From assembly GCF_026126425.1 (NCBI RefSeq), contig NZ_JAFMPW010000003.1, positions 293,476-357,475 of the forward strand: a DNA stretch of 64,000 bases. Reading direction: 5' to 3'. Every line of letters starts with the position of its first letter. Within the stretch, counting starts at the first letter, position 1. The translations under genes and the position numbers were made by a program. Below the pieces are notes generated by a model. It saw nothing but the letters and a program-made list of their open reading frames with translations, searched no databases and had not been told where the DNA came from. Shown one piece after another: positions 35,393-43,985 of the stretch. This stretch comes from Muriicola sp. Z0-33 (GTDB lineage: Bacteria > Bacteroidota > Bacteroidia > Flavobacteriales > Flavobacteriaceae).

Positions 35393-36934
35393 TTACCGGT
35401 TGAGAGCTGAAAAATTCTCCCGGTCATATATCTCGCCCCCCAGGATCACTTTTGAAATGTTATTGTAAGCCTCAATTTCTTCCAAAGGATTTTTATCTAA
35501 TAATATTAAATTCGCCTTCTTCCCGTATTCGATACTCCCGAGCTGCTTATCAAGATTAAATTCCTTAGCGTTATTTATAGTAGCAGCTTTTAACAAATCT
35601 TCTAAAGAAACCCCTGCCTTGGCCCATTCTATCATTTCCAAATAACCATTATATCCTGGTGGATTTGCATGGTTATTCATGGCTGGTGTATCGGACCCGA
35701 ATAACAATTTGCCCTTTTTTCCATATAAATAATTGGTGGTGATGTTTATCTTATCTAGTACTGATTGCATCAAAATCGCAATTTCCGAATCTGGTGTATC
35801 ACTGTTGAAATACGCACCTCCATAAGTAAGTATTCTCTTTTTTTGCCACGACCCTTCTTCACTTCTTAACCAGTTAAGCAGCTCTGGAGGAAATATTTCC
35901 TGCAAATTTGGATCATCCACGAAACTGGGTTTAAAAACATCTCTTTGTCCTCCAATTACCCTAAAGGTAGGCTGATACCCAATCTGCTTTGCCGCAATTG
36001 CAGTGAGTAATGCTTTATGGGCATCAGGAAGATCGCTGACATTTAAATAGTCTTTCAACAGCCCCCAGTGCCACATACCATGGGCAATAATATCCACATT
36101 GGCATTTGCTCCAAACTTCTGAGCGGCAAATGAATTTGCATGCAACAATACGGGAATATTCTCATTCTGGGCTTCATTTACCAAATCTTCAATGATTTCT
36201 AAGGATGGCAACTCCCAGGTCATTTCTTCGGTGCCGCCAAAACCATCTTCATAAATAGTTTTAATGCAGATACCTTCCTGCTTATCGACTACATTTCTTA
36301 CCACTTGCTTTACAGTATGCAGCTCAACATCTATGGAATCTGGAATTTTGACATTTTCATTGTATTTGTCATGCAAGAAATCGGGATAAAATTTATAACG
36401 ATCATCAGGATCGTCTTCAGCCATCATAAAATCGTCCATTACCTTAACCTGTTCCCCGCAGGTATAGATATCAGGGTGAACATGCTTGCTTTTCAGGTCC
36501 TTAATGGTTCCCGGACTATAATTGTTTGGATCTATCAGGGAGGTGTATCCAAAATAAAGGTAGCTTCTGGGTAGCTGCTCAAAATAACTCTCAGCCAGTT
36601 TTGGATATTCTTTGGCATGCCTGTAGGTCATGCCGGCAATTGAACTCAAATGTACATGCGAATCTATCAATCCGGGAATAAGATATTTACCTTTGGCATC
36701 AATTTTTTGAAAGTCGCCCTTGACCAGAATATCTTCCTGACCTACATAAACAATTTGGTCTTGATCTATTACAACGGTTCCGATAAATGGTTTTATTTGT
36801 TCCGATTCGGGAGATATAACGGAGACATTGGTAAGCCAAATTCCTTTGCTTACACTAACCTCAGGTTGGTTTTCCGAACAGGATAAAGACAATAATAAAG
36901 AGAGAAAGATTAAAAGCTTGCTATGCAGTTTCAT
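35393..36934 (-). CDS. Amidohydrolase lipoprotein, paralog of the gene at 30204
   Basis: A 513-aa exported amidohydrolase with a lipobox LLSLSC (Cys19). Metal-site motifs are LIDSHVHLSS, ICIKTIYEDGFGG, PVLLHANSFAAQ, DIIAHGMWHWG and LLFGSDTPAM. The C-terminal LGSIEYGKKANLILLDKNPL completes the small beta domain. Clear paralog of the 30204-31724 product, sharing the IKT.YE.GFGG and HG.WHW blocks. Substrate unknown; other family members cut dipeptides or cyclic amides. Confidence 0.88.
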   Translation of the reverse strand: MKLHSKLLIFLSLLLSLSCSENQPEVSVSKGIWLTNVSVISPESEQIKPFIGTVVIDQDQIVYVGQEDILVKGDFQKIDAKGKYLIPGLIDSHVHLSSIAGMTYRHAKEYPKLAESYFEQLPRSYLYFGYTSLIDPNNYSPGTIKDLKSKHVHPDIYTCGEQVKVMDDFMMAEDDPDDRYKFYPDFLHDKYNENVKIPDSIDVELHTVKQVVRNVVDKQEGICIKTIYEDGFGGTEEMTWELPSLEIIEDLVNEAQNENIPVLLHANSFAAQKFGANANVDIIAHGMWHWGLLKDYLNVSDLPDAHKALLTAIAAKQIGYQPTFRVIGGQRDVFKPSFVDDPNLQEIFPPELLNWLRSEEGSWQKKRILTYGGAYFNSDTPDSEIAILMQSVLDKINITTNYLYGKKGKLLFGSDTPAMNNHANPPGYNGYLEMIEWAKAGVSLEDLLKAATINNAKEFNLDKQLGSIEYGKKANLILLDKNPLEEIEAYNNISKVILGGEIYDRENFSALNR

Positions 36935-37043
36935 TAAAGATTGCTCTAACTGGTTGAATAAATGAGTTTGGGAATATGACGAATTTTAAGGGGAGTTGTT
37001 ACAATTAATTAGGAACAATACCTTTACTGGCAGTGAATTTTAC

Positions 37044-37331
37044 TTAATTTCTCAATTGAAATAGTATATCCATGATCTCAATATTGGGGGCTTCAACTAT
37101 TTCGTATGCCTCTGGAATGCTCTTTGCCAAATCGGATGCTCTATAAGCTGCAAGAGATTCCTGGGAATCCCAGACATATATACCACCATATTGACCAGAC
37201 GCTCCAATTTTCACGTAATATTTCTGTAAAAGACCCGGGATGGCCTTAAACTGTGGCTCCCTTTCCCTTGCCCTTTTTAGCAATTCTTCTTCCGGCAGAT
37301 TCGATTTCAATTTGATAATTTGTAAGATCAT
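37044..37331 (-). CDS. Small YdhR/ABM-like ferredoxin-fold protein
   Basis: A 95-aa cytosolic protein with the layout of the YdhR-like putative monooxygenases: an N-terminal strand MILQIIKLKSNL, a helix with the EEELLKRAREREPQF segment, then GLLQKYYVKIG, GGIYVWDSQESLAAYRASDLAKS in parts and a final strand. Members form dimers of ferredoxin-like folds; the function is not known. Transcribed alone by its spacing. Confidence 0.72.
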   Translation of the reverse strand: MILQIIKLKSNLPEEELLKRAREREPQFKAIPGLLQKYYVKIGASGQYGGIYVWDSQESLAAYRASDLAKSIPEAYEIVEAPNIEIMDILFQLRN

Positions 37332-37407
37332 GATGTTTGTTTTAGTTTAATATAACGGTTAGCATATAGTCCTTAATAGGTGATTTGCCCTAAGCACAAA
37401 GTAAAAG

Positions 37408-37438
37408 AAAAGTGCAAATTATAGAAATTTGCACTTTT
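37408..37438 (-). terminator. Rho-independent terminator after the PDZ membrane-protein gene
   Basis: A 13-bp perfect inverted repeat (AAAAGTGCAAATT-type arms at 37408-37420 and 37426-37438, 5-nt loop). On the minus strand the hairpin is followed by TTTTCTTTT. It lies about 58 nt after the stop of the gene at 37496. Confidence 0.8.
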
Positions 37439-37495
37439 TTGTTCTCCTGAATGTTCAGTATCAGGTCATGGCTTTTCAATTACACCCCATTAAAC

Positions 37496-38494
37496 CTAAT
37501 TGCTTTTTTGCATTAATGCCATTGAAAAGAAAATAGGAATAAATGCAAATGTCAAAAACATATAATCATCACCCGGTAAAATAGTTGTAGGTGATATCTG
37601 GTCTATTATGAAATATATTAAAAACGGAAGTAACCCTAAAACTGCTCCCAACAACATATAATTTAATCCGGATGCTTTTCTTACTTCTGTATTGGCTTTA
37701 GAATATTTGCTTATCAGCATGATAAGTGATAATCCGAAATAAAAGAGAATTACTACAAAAAACAGCATATTCATAGTGACGTTCAGCGTACTTGTACTAT
37801 CGGGTCGTAAAAAATTTAATATCCAGATAACGGCCACAATTACAGCTGCAGGAGCATAAATCCACCGACTATTACCACCTTTCAGAAAAGCGCTTTGCGG
37901 TGGGTACTGTAGAATAAAACGGGCCAAAGCTACAAAGGCAAACATGATAATAGTGACACTAACGCTATTAACAAGATTTCTCATGAATCCCGGACCAACA
38001 TTAGGCCCATTGAACCAAATAAACCCGAAAAGAACTGCAAAAACAGCAAATGCAAATGTCAGGGCCGTTTTCTTTTTGATATATACAAATAGTCCTAAAA
38101 GCACAAATAATAGGCCCATAATAAATGCGGATAAATTCAGTGTGCTGTTTTTATCCGTTAATTCAGCATAGGTCACTTGTAACGCTTGTTCTTCGCCACC
38201 TCTGTCGACCACAATTTCCACAGTTTGTCCAATTTCGGTACGTGCTCTTTCCGAAAAAGCTTTAGAATCTGTTACTGAAATGCCGTCAAAGCTTTTCATA
38301 ACATCTCCCACCTGCATACCTGCAGCTTCAGCCGGACTTCCGTCTCTTACCTGGGTAATTGTGTTGTTACCATCTGTGCTATAGCCAGAATAGGAATAGT
38401 TTTTGGCGTCCATGAGTCCCAGGATGCCCCAAATAATAAATAGTACCGCTCCAATCTTTAACAAAAGAGCGTACTTGGTTGGTTGATCAGTCAT
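37496..38494 (-). CDS. Multi-pass membrane protein with N-terminal extracytoplasmic PDZ domain
   Basis: A 332-aa inner-membrane protein. One helix (about residues 8-24) is followed by a PDZ domain (about 40-110: ITQVRDGSPAEAAGMQVGDVMKSF and the GQTVEIVVDRGG strand in parts), then about seven further helices (from ~119 to the C terminus). No protease motif (HExxH or LDG) is visible, so it is not a site-2 protease. A sensor-like or scaffold role is possible. I do not recognise the family precisely. Confidence 0.78.
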   Translation of the reverse strand: MTDQPTKYALLLKIGAVLFIIWGILGLMDAKNYSYSGYSTDGNNTITQVRDGSPAEAAGMQVGDVMKSFDGISVTDSKAFSERARTEIGQTVEIVVDRGGEEQALQVTYAELTDKNSTLNLSAFIMGLLFVLLGLFVYIKKKTALTFAFAVFAVLFGFIWFNGPNVGPGFMRNLVNSVSVTIIMFAFVALARFILQYPPQSAFLKGGNSRWIYAPAAVIVAVIWILNFLRPDSTSTLNVTMNMLFFVVILFYFGLSLIMLISKYSKANTEVRKASGLNYMLLGAVLGLLPFLIYFIIDQISPTTILPGDDYMFLTFAFIPIFFSMALMQKSN

Positions 38495-38625
38495 AATGTT
38501 TAATTAGTTGGTTATTGAGATAAGATACTAATTAATATTCTGAATTTAACTCACTGTTAATAAATGAATTATGTTTGTTAACAAAGGTCAACCATACTAC
38601 CAATGGAATTGTTCTACCGTTATAT

Positions 38626-38766
38626 TTAATTGCAGTCGGAGTTTTTCATAACCCGGATCTGGGCATCCTTTAATCTTCTCTCTTCTAATGGAAATGCCGC
38701 TTCATAAAGTTCCCAGGCCATTAAGAAGAACAGATCAGCAGTATTTGTAAGTTTTATCTGTTTCAT
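38626..38766 (-). pseudogene. N-terminal remnant of a GNAT acetyltransferase
   Basis: An ATG at 38766 opens 46 codons (MKQIKLTNTADLFFLMAW, then ELYEAAFPLEERRL and DAQIRVMKNSDCN) before a TAA at 38626. The AFPLEERR segment is typical of the N-terminal helix of one GNAT branch, whose full length is about 150-170 aa. After the stop, another frame (38520-38640) reads IKYNGRTIPLVVWLTFV, resembling the next two strands, so a frameshift plus decay is likely. It lies in a 366-nt spacer (38495-38860) with no other gene or signal that I can see. Confidence 0.5.
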
Positions 38767-38860
38767 AGCATAGGCTGGCCTTTATCTTCCAGAATTTCTT
38801 AGTTGCTCTAAAAACAGGAAATTATCATTCACATGGGGCCAAGAAAGATGCAGGGGTTCT

Positions 38861-39775
38861 TTAGTCAGCCGGAGGCATTACAAAGTTTATGGCTTTTGGA
38901 ACAATGCTTATGGTAGCCGGTGCAACACCCACATATTCCCCATCAGCCTCAATTCCACAGGCGTTTGCGCTTTCTAGCAGTACTTCACTGGAATTGTGAT
39001 AGCTTACCTGCCTGTGCTTAATCTTTACTCCCTTTTTAAGATTGCCAATGTTTCTTAGATAATCCCAAATGCTTAAATCGCCAAATATAGCGACCTGGAA
39101 CTGCCCATCGGTAAGGATGGCATTAGGGGCAATGCAGAGGGCATTGCCAAAATAACGTCCGTTGGCCACTGCCATTTGAAGTAGCTTCCCCTTCCACTGC
39201 CAGGTACTACTAGAGCAGCTAACCTCTTTTTTTACATAGCTGAGAAATCCTTTTATAATGCATTTAAAGTAATTGAAGCCCGGACCTAAGGCAGAGGATG
39301 ATGCTTCTAGTTGTTGCGCAACTTCCGGGCCTAGCCCAACTCCGGCAATATTTATAAAATAACGGGTTTCCCCGGTTTGGTGAAGTAGTATTTTACCAAG
39401 GTCTATCTTTTGAGTGGTCTTGGATGCAATCATTTCTATCAGTGCTTCAATAGCACTGGTGAGGCCCGCTGTTCTTGCAAAATCATTAGCAGAACCATGT
39501 GGCAGCAGGCCTATTGTTGGGTACTGATCAACTGTAAGCTTGCTTTGCAGCACCCCATTGACCACCTCATGCAAGGTGCCATCACCCCCAACAGCAATCA
39601 TAAAATCACAGCCGTTATCAGTGGCTTGGCTGGCCAGTTCAATGGCATGTTTTTTCTGCTGGGTAGCATAAAACTGTAACTGCCCAAATTTTGATTGCTC
39701 GCAATAGTTGCGCAGCCCTGGAAGCACTTTTGCAAGGCGGTTGTTCTTGTTATTGACTATAAAGGTAATTTTCAT
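38861..39775 (-). CDS. Diacylglycerol/lipid kinase family protein
   Basis: A 304-aa kinase of the DagK catalytic family (YegS/DgkB-like). The nucleotide-binding motif GGDGTLHEVVNG is at 63-74 and LLPHGSANDFAR at 90-101. The C-terminal beta domain ends GIEADGEYVGVAPATI, as is usual. It phosphorylates a lipid such as diacylglycerol or sphingosine-like bases; the latter are plausible in Bacteroidota. The ATG at 39775 is preferred to a TTG one codon earlier. Confidence 0.9.
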   Translation of the reverse strand: MKITFIVNNKNNRLAKVLPGLRNYCEQSKFGQLQFYATQQKKHAIELASQATDNGCDFMIAVGGDGTLHEVVNGVLQSKLTVDQYPTIGLLPHGSANDFARTAGLTSAIEALIEMIASKTTQKIDLGKILLHQTGETRYFINIAGVGLGPEVAQQLEASSSALGPGFNYFKCIIKGFLSYVKKEVSCSSSTWQWKGKLLQMAVANGRYFGNALCIAPNAILTDGQFQVAIFGDLSIWDYLRNIGNLKKGVKIKHRQVSYHNSSEVLLESANACGIEADGEYVGVAPATISIVPKAINFVMPPAD

Positions 39776-40036
39776 CAAGGGTAAGGTAAGACATAAGGTG
39801 CAAAACAGAAACTATGATATTGCTTGGTCTAAGACATGATGAATGACAACCTATTTTGGCAATTCGTTTCTCAAAGCTGTGGTTCTGGCTCCTGATGCAC
39901 CGAACAATAAAATTTATATTCTAAGGATTTGTTTATTTATTACTTTGCTGCTAACTGTGTTGGCCTTAATCTCGTTTAATTTTACGTACAAAGAATTTTT
40001 TACTTTGCTGATGGTCGCATAAATTCCATGGTTCTC

Positions 40037-40741
40037 TTACCCTTGAAAATTTGCAAAACTATCCATTAGTGTTTTCCACCAGGCCCAATCATTTGAATAG
40101 TACATAAGACCATGTTGCGCAATAATAAAGACAAGAAAAGGAACATATGTAATCTTTACTTCCGGTTTTTTACGCTCTTTCCAAATTATAAATGCAAGAA
40201 CGAGTTCTATTGACAAGTACGAATATGTGAGGGCCTCGTTGAAGTTGGCGGCCAGCCCTACTGTAAATAGGAATAGTCTGGCCAAGGCTGGTAGCAGCGG
40301 GCCAAATATTGTTGTCACCATAAATCTGGAGTGAAGCATCAGATTCTTCCTGAAATACAGCGCCAGCACGTACAAAACTGTAAAACTTAATAAGGTACAT
40401 GCATCTATAAATGCAAGTTTATAAACTAAATTGGGTGGATAATTTGCTTGTCCCTGGATCATGAATCTCATCATTATAATCCCACAAATGACCAACATAG
40501 GCACCAATAGTAAAGAAGTCCAACCCAGGATTCTATGGGTTTTTAACCAGCCTCTTTGGAACAAGTAAGGCTGTACAATAAGTAAAATCATCCATAAAGA
40601 TGCACTAATTCCATGAAGGTGATAAGGAAGTCTAAAGTCTCCTAATCTGACAAAATAAGTTTTACTAAATCCAAGGACTACAATGACCAATCCTAGCGCC
40701 AGGTAAAGGTGCGCGTATTTGTAGAATTTTGCTTTTGGCAT
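40037..40741 (-). CDS. Seven-helix membrane protein with conserved histidines
   Basis: A 234-aa inner-membrane protein with about seven hydrophobic helices. Conserved-looking histidines lie in YHLHGISASLW, LKTHRILGW and MLHSRFMVTT, spaced as in heme-binding membrane families such as DUF2306 or cytochrome b561-like proteins. Function is not known. The upstream spacer (40742-40894) shows nothing distinct, and the 258-nt downstream spacer has an 11-nt direct repeat (39940 and 40000). Confidence 0.7.
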   Translation of the reverse strand: MPKAKFYKYAHLYLALGLVIVVLGFSKTYFVRLGDFRLPYHLHGISASLWMILLIVQPYLFQRGWLKTHRILGWTSLLLVPMLVICGIIMMRFMIQGQANYPPNLVYKLAFIDACTLLSFTVLYVLALYFRKNLMLHSRFMVTTIFGPLLPALARLFLFTVGLAANFNEALTYSYLSIELVLAFIIWKERKKPEVKITYVPFLVFIIAQHGLMYYSNDWAWWKTLMDSFANFQG

Positions 40742-40894
40742 AGTTGGTTTTTTAAGATGGCCCTAAAGGCCCAAAATATAAAAAGCAGTAGACTTCAATA
40801 TTCTGGCTTTTTAGTTGACATAAATGTAATAAAAAAGCGCAATTGATTTAATATTAAGCTTTTGCAGCTATTTTTTTGCCTATTAACTTCTTTC

Positions 40895-41413
40895 TTAATT
40901 ATCAGCTACCGCTGTCAAGGCAGCAGCAACCTGGGCACAGTTTAACCATGATTCGTGGCTTTGTACTATTTTCCATTCATCATTTTGTTTTTGGACCGTG
41001 GCGGTCCATATAAGCTTCCCATTGTATTCAGGCAATCCCCTGAGCTTTAATTTTAATTGCACCGGAAGGGTAAATATTACAACATCTTTTGATAATACTG
41101 AAGTATTCCAACTTTCAATTGTATTATGTAAAACTTCTACCGAAGGGCCTATTTCCCGATAGGATTTTTTAAGGTCGCCCAGGGAGTGCATTATGCCATC
41201 AGTAATAAAATAAGAATCGGAAGATGCCGAATAGTGAGTTAGGCCGGTCTCAAAATCCTGCAGATTGGAATATTCAAATACCTTTTTAACAACAGCTGTA
41301 GCCGACTTAGTGATCTCTTCTATTTGAACTTTAGTTAATTGCTCCTTGGCATTTTTACATGATACCAAAGCAAAACAAATACAGCAAAATGCTATTGTTA
41401 AAAATTTTTTCAT
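40895..41413 (-). CDS. NTF2-like (DUF4440-type) lipoprotein
   Basis: A 172-aa lipoprotein (FALVSC, Cys19) with a SnoaL/NTF2-like cone fold: TAVVKKVFEYSNLQDFETGLTHYS, YFITDGIMHSLGDLKKSY in parts, and the closing strand IWTATVQKQNDEWKIVQSHESW. Such domains bind small ligands or act as enzymes; no catalytic residues can be assigned. An AGGAAAG sequence lies before the ATG. Monocistronic by its spacing. Confidence 0.78.
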   Translation of the reverse strand: MKKFLTIAFCCICFALVSCKNAKEQLTKVQIEEITKSATAVVKKVFEYSNLQDFETGLTHYSASSDSYFITDGIMHSLGDLKKSYREIGPSVEVLHNTIESWNTSVLSKDVVIFTLPVQLKLKLRGLPEYNGKLIWTATVQKQNDEWKIVQSHESWLNCAQVAAALTAVADN

Positions 41414-41522
41414 TCTTTCCTGTTTTTAGATGTTACCAAATATTTACCTATGGCTGCATCATTTGAGCAATGCACTACAAAGTGCCTTGAACTTTAGTTC
41501 TTTCCCTTGCAAGTTCTCCTTC

Positions 41523-42803
41523 CTAATTAAACTGAATAGACCTTACATGAATTGTTTTTCCCTGACCGCCGATAAAAACAAAGCCCAGGGGAGTCTCAAT
41601 TATTTCCATGTCTGCGGTTTTGAATTGATCAATTGGTACCTGATATTTTTTCCAGTTTTGGGTCAATGTTATATTTACTCTTGACTCTTTGCCATCCGGC
41701 AGATCGTACTTGTCTTTCATCATCAGGGCAAATTCCTCACCTCCTTTTTCTCCTTTCATTTCCAAAACAACATGTTTGTATTTAGAAAAATCTAACTCGG
41801 TAACCCTGCCATTCAATACCTTAATTCTGAAATAGGGTGAGCCCCATGTAAATGTATCTTCAGGATAGGTTATTACCAGGTAGTCCTCTTTAAAATCTAT
41901 CCCCGGATAATAGACATCTCCGGATTGTGCATAGATAAAATCGAAATTTGGTGCAACCTGGCCATCAATCAATAGATTTAACACATCAACTTCTTCATAT
42001 GTCCCTATAATACTGCTAAAACTTATTTTGGTTTGCTCACTAAAATTCACTTGTTTTTGATCTACCATCTCAATATATTTTTCACCCAGGGTAATTTGCA
42101 GATCATATAAATCGGTCATATTTATTTCTTCAAATCCTTTGGCAAAAAGTGCGGTTGTACTTTCAGCATTCAGAATTTCTATAAATCGCTTTAATTTTTC
42201 TTCTGAATCATCATAAAACCAAGGCCTTATAAAAAGATCTCGTCCATTATTTCTAAATTCATTAGACCAACTCCGATAATCGGCCTTCAGTATTTGGTTG
42301 TATTCTTCTTCCTGTTTCTGAATTCGATCTGCTGAAGAATAATAGGTATGGAGCAATGATTCAATATCTGTTCCCTGGAGTTTACTTAAATAGAGTGAAC
42401 TTTTCAAAGCTTCAAAAGAACTTGTATTGGGCAGGTAATAAATAGTAGTTATTAAATCATTAAATGTGTTGGAGAGGTATGCATAATCGGTTAATTCCAT
42501 AAAAGTAAACGGCCTATCCATATACGCATTAAAGATAGAATCTGCATGCTGCCCCATATTTTCTCTGGCCGTTCTGATATAATTCAGATATTTAACATCC
42601 GATTGGATTGCGCTTGAAATGCTTTTCATTAAACCATCAAGTTCTTTGGCCTGAATTCGTTCCTGATTCCAGTTGTTTATTTGAAGGGCCAGTAAAATTC
42701 CAACCACAACAAGCAAAATTTCTCCAATAGCATACATCAGGTACTTGCTGAATCTGTTTTCAGATAATAATCGTTGCCTTAACCGTCTAAAAAAACTGAT
42801 CAT
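41523..42803 (-). CDS. DUF6090-type membrane protein fused to a carbohydrate-binding-like domain
   Basis: A 426-aa protein with the DUF6090 N-terminal module (FFRRLRQ, ENRFSKYLMYA, GEI, one helix ~25-42, then INNWNQ), a helical middle (~50-255) and an added C-terminal beta domain (~268-426). The latter has the look of CIA30/CBM11-type galactose-binding-like modules: YYPGIDFKEDYLVITY, KHVVLEMKGEKGGEEFALMM in parts, NWKKYQVPIDQF, LGFVFIGGQGKTIHVRSIQF. The N terminus is cytoplasmic and the rest exported by charge. It starts 31 nt after a serine hydrolase gene and is probably co-transcribed. Confidence 0.8.
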   Translation of the reverse strand: MISFFRRLRQRLLSENRFSKYLMYAIGEILLVVVGILLALQINNWNQERIQAKELDGLMKSISSAIQSDVKYLNYIRTARENMGQHADSIFNAYMDRPFTFMELTDYAYLSNTFNDLITTIYYLPNTSSFEALKSSLYLSKLQGTDIESLLHTYYSSADRIQKQEEEYNQILKADYRSWSNEFRNNGRDLFIRPWFYDDSEEKLKRFIEILNAESTTALFAKGFEEINMTDLYDLQITLGEKYIEMVDQKQVNFSEQTKISFSSIIGTYEEVDVLNLLIDGQVAPNFDFIYAQSGDVYYPGIDFKEDYLVITYPEDTFTWGSPYFRIKVLNGRVTELDFSKYKHVVLEMKGEKGGEEFALMMKDKYDLPDGKESRVNITLTQNWKKYQVPIDQFKTADMEIIETPLGFVFIGGQGKTIHVRSIQFN

Positions 42804-42834
42804 AAAATTATTTTTTCATTCCATTTATATACTA

Positions 42835-43875
42835 TCAAGAGCTTGTTCTATTTCTCAATATTTTTACAATTCTATTGTGGACTATTTGAGATAAATTCCA
42901 GTTGTAACCTTCAAAATTGGTCGTATTCAAGAATTGTATGACAACAGTATCAATATCTTCATGATATTCGGCTAGGCTCTGATAACCGGGGATTAATCCT
43001 CCATGGTCATATTCGTAAATTGAAGAATAGATCTCCTGCTCTCCTTCTTTAAACAAGGAGCCATCATTTAGTGCCCTTAAAAAAATCCCCACATCTTCCG
43101 CAGTAGCTATCATAGATCCATAATTTGCGGTCTTAATATCTTCTTCAATGCCAACATAATAACCACTCATTAAACGGTCTAGATTCACTTCACTCAGTGA
43201 GGCGAAAGTATTTTTCAGTTTAAGTGGAATCAAAATTTCCTCTTTAATATATTGCTGGTGACTATATCCCACCACCTTGTCGATAATTTCAGAAAGCAAT
43301 AAATAATTTGTGTTGCAATAACCGTAATCTTCCCCAGGCTGAAATTCTGCCGGCAAATCTAGTGCCAGTGCAAGGATATCTTTATTGTTGTCCGGTGGGT
43401 TTACCCAAAAATCCGGGTGGTTAGTAAAATTGGGAATGCCACTTCTATGTTGTACCATCATCCTTAGGGTAATTTTTTCTGCATTTTCAATTCTTCCCAT
43501 CAATTCGGGAAAGTAATCTGCCAGACTCTTATCTAAAGACAAACGATCTTCGTTCGCCAATTTGGCCATAGCCACTGCGATATACAGCTTACTAATACTG
43601 GCGATCTTAAATAAGGCTTTGGGGTCTGCCGCTATCTTATTTTCCCTGTTTTTATAACCCGCCGCATAAAATTCCGGAGCTTTCCCGGATTGATCTACAT
43701 AGACAATCATCCCGTCAAAACCATGGTTAATAGCCTCATCTAATTGCCCCTGTACCGTATCCGGAAGGGGTAGTATCCAGGCCCACACCAAAATCCAGGG
43801 TACGTAAAATAATGAGATAATGGTTCCAACAGGTAAGACAATTCTGAGGATTCGTTTTATTTGTTTCTTAGTCAT
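42835..43875 (-). CDS. Serine hydrolase (beta-lactamase/class C family), membrane-anchored
   Basis: A 346-aa beta-lactamase-fold protein with an N-terminal membrane helix (~10-38). Motif SISK (Ser93-Lys96) carries the nucleophile, YCNTN is the YxN motif and YDHGGLIPGY replaces KTG. Likely an extracytoplasmic peptidase or esterase, not a true beta-lactamase. The C terminus reads LSQIVHNRIVKILRN; a very similar tail without the catalytic part occurs at 62221-62367. It is upstream of and likely co-transcribed with the DUF6090/CBM-like gene. Confidence 0.88.
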   Translation of the reverse strand: MTKKQIKRILRIVLPVGTIISLFYVPWILVWAWILPLPDTVQGQLDEAINHGFDGMIVYVDQSGKAPEFYAAGYKNRENKIAADPKALFKIASISKLYIAVAMAKLANEDRLSLDKSLADYFPELMGRIENAEKITLRMMVQHRSGIPNFTNHPDFWVNPPDNNKDILALALDLPAEFQPGEDYGYCNTNYLLLSEIIDKVVGYSHQQYIKEEILIPLKLKNTFASLSEVNLDRLMSGYYVGIEEDIKTANYGSMIATAEDVGIFLRALNDGSLFKEGEQEIYSSIYEYDHGGLIPGYQSLAEYHEDIDTVVIQFLNTTNFEGYNWNLSQIVHNRIVKILRNRTSS

Positions 43876-43985
43876 CCTACCTTATGTTATTGAAAGTATA
43901 CATTCTTCTAAAATCAATTATTACCGTTCTGGCTAAAACCTTATCGGCCTTGCATCCTAAAAATTGTAGTTAATGATATACCAAA

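Noticed and set aside
39790..40036. Minus-strand peptides such as GASGARTTALRNELPK in the spacer
   Set aside because: The frame has an internal stop, no start codon and no recognisable family; likely chance. I also considered a decayed tRNA here but no cloverleaf can be drawn.
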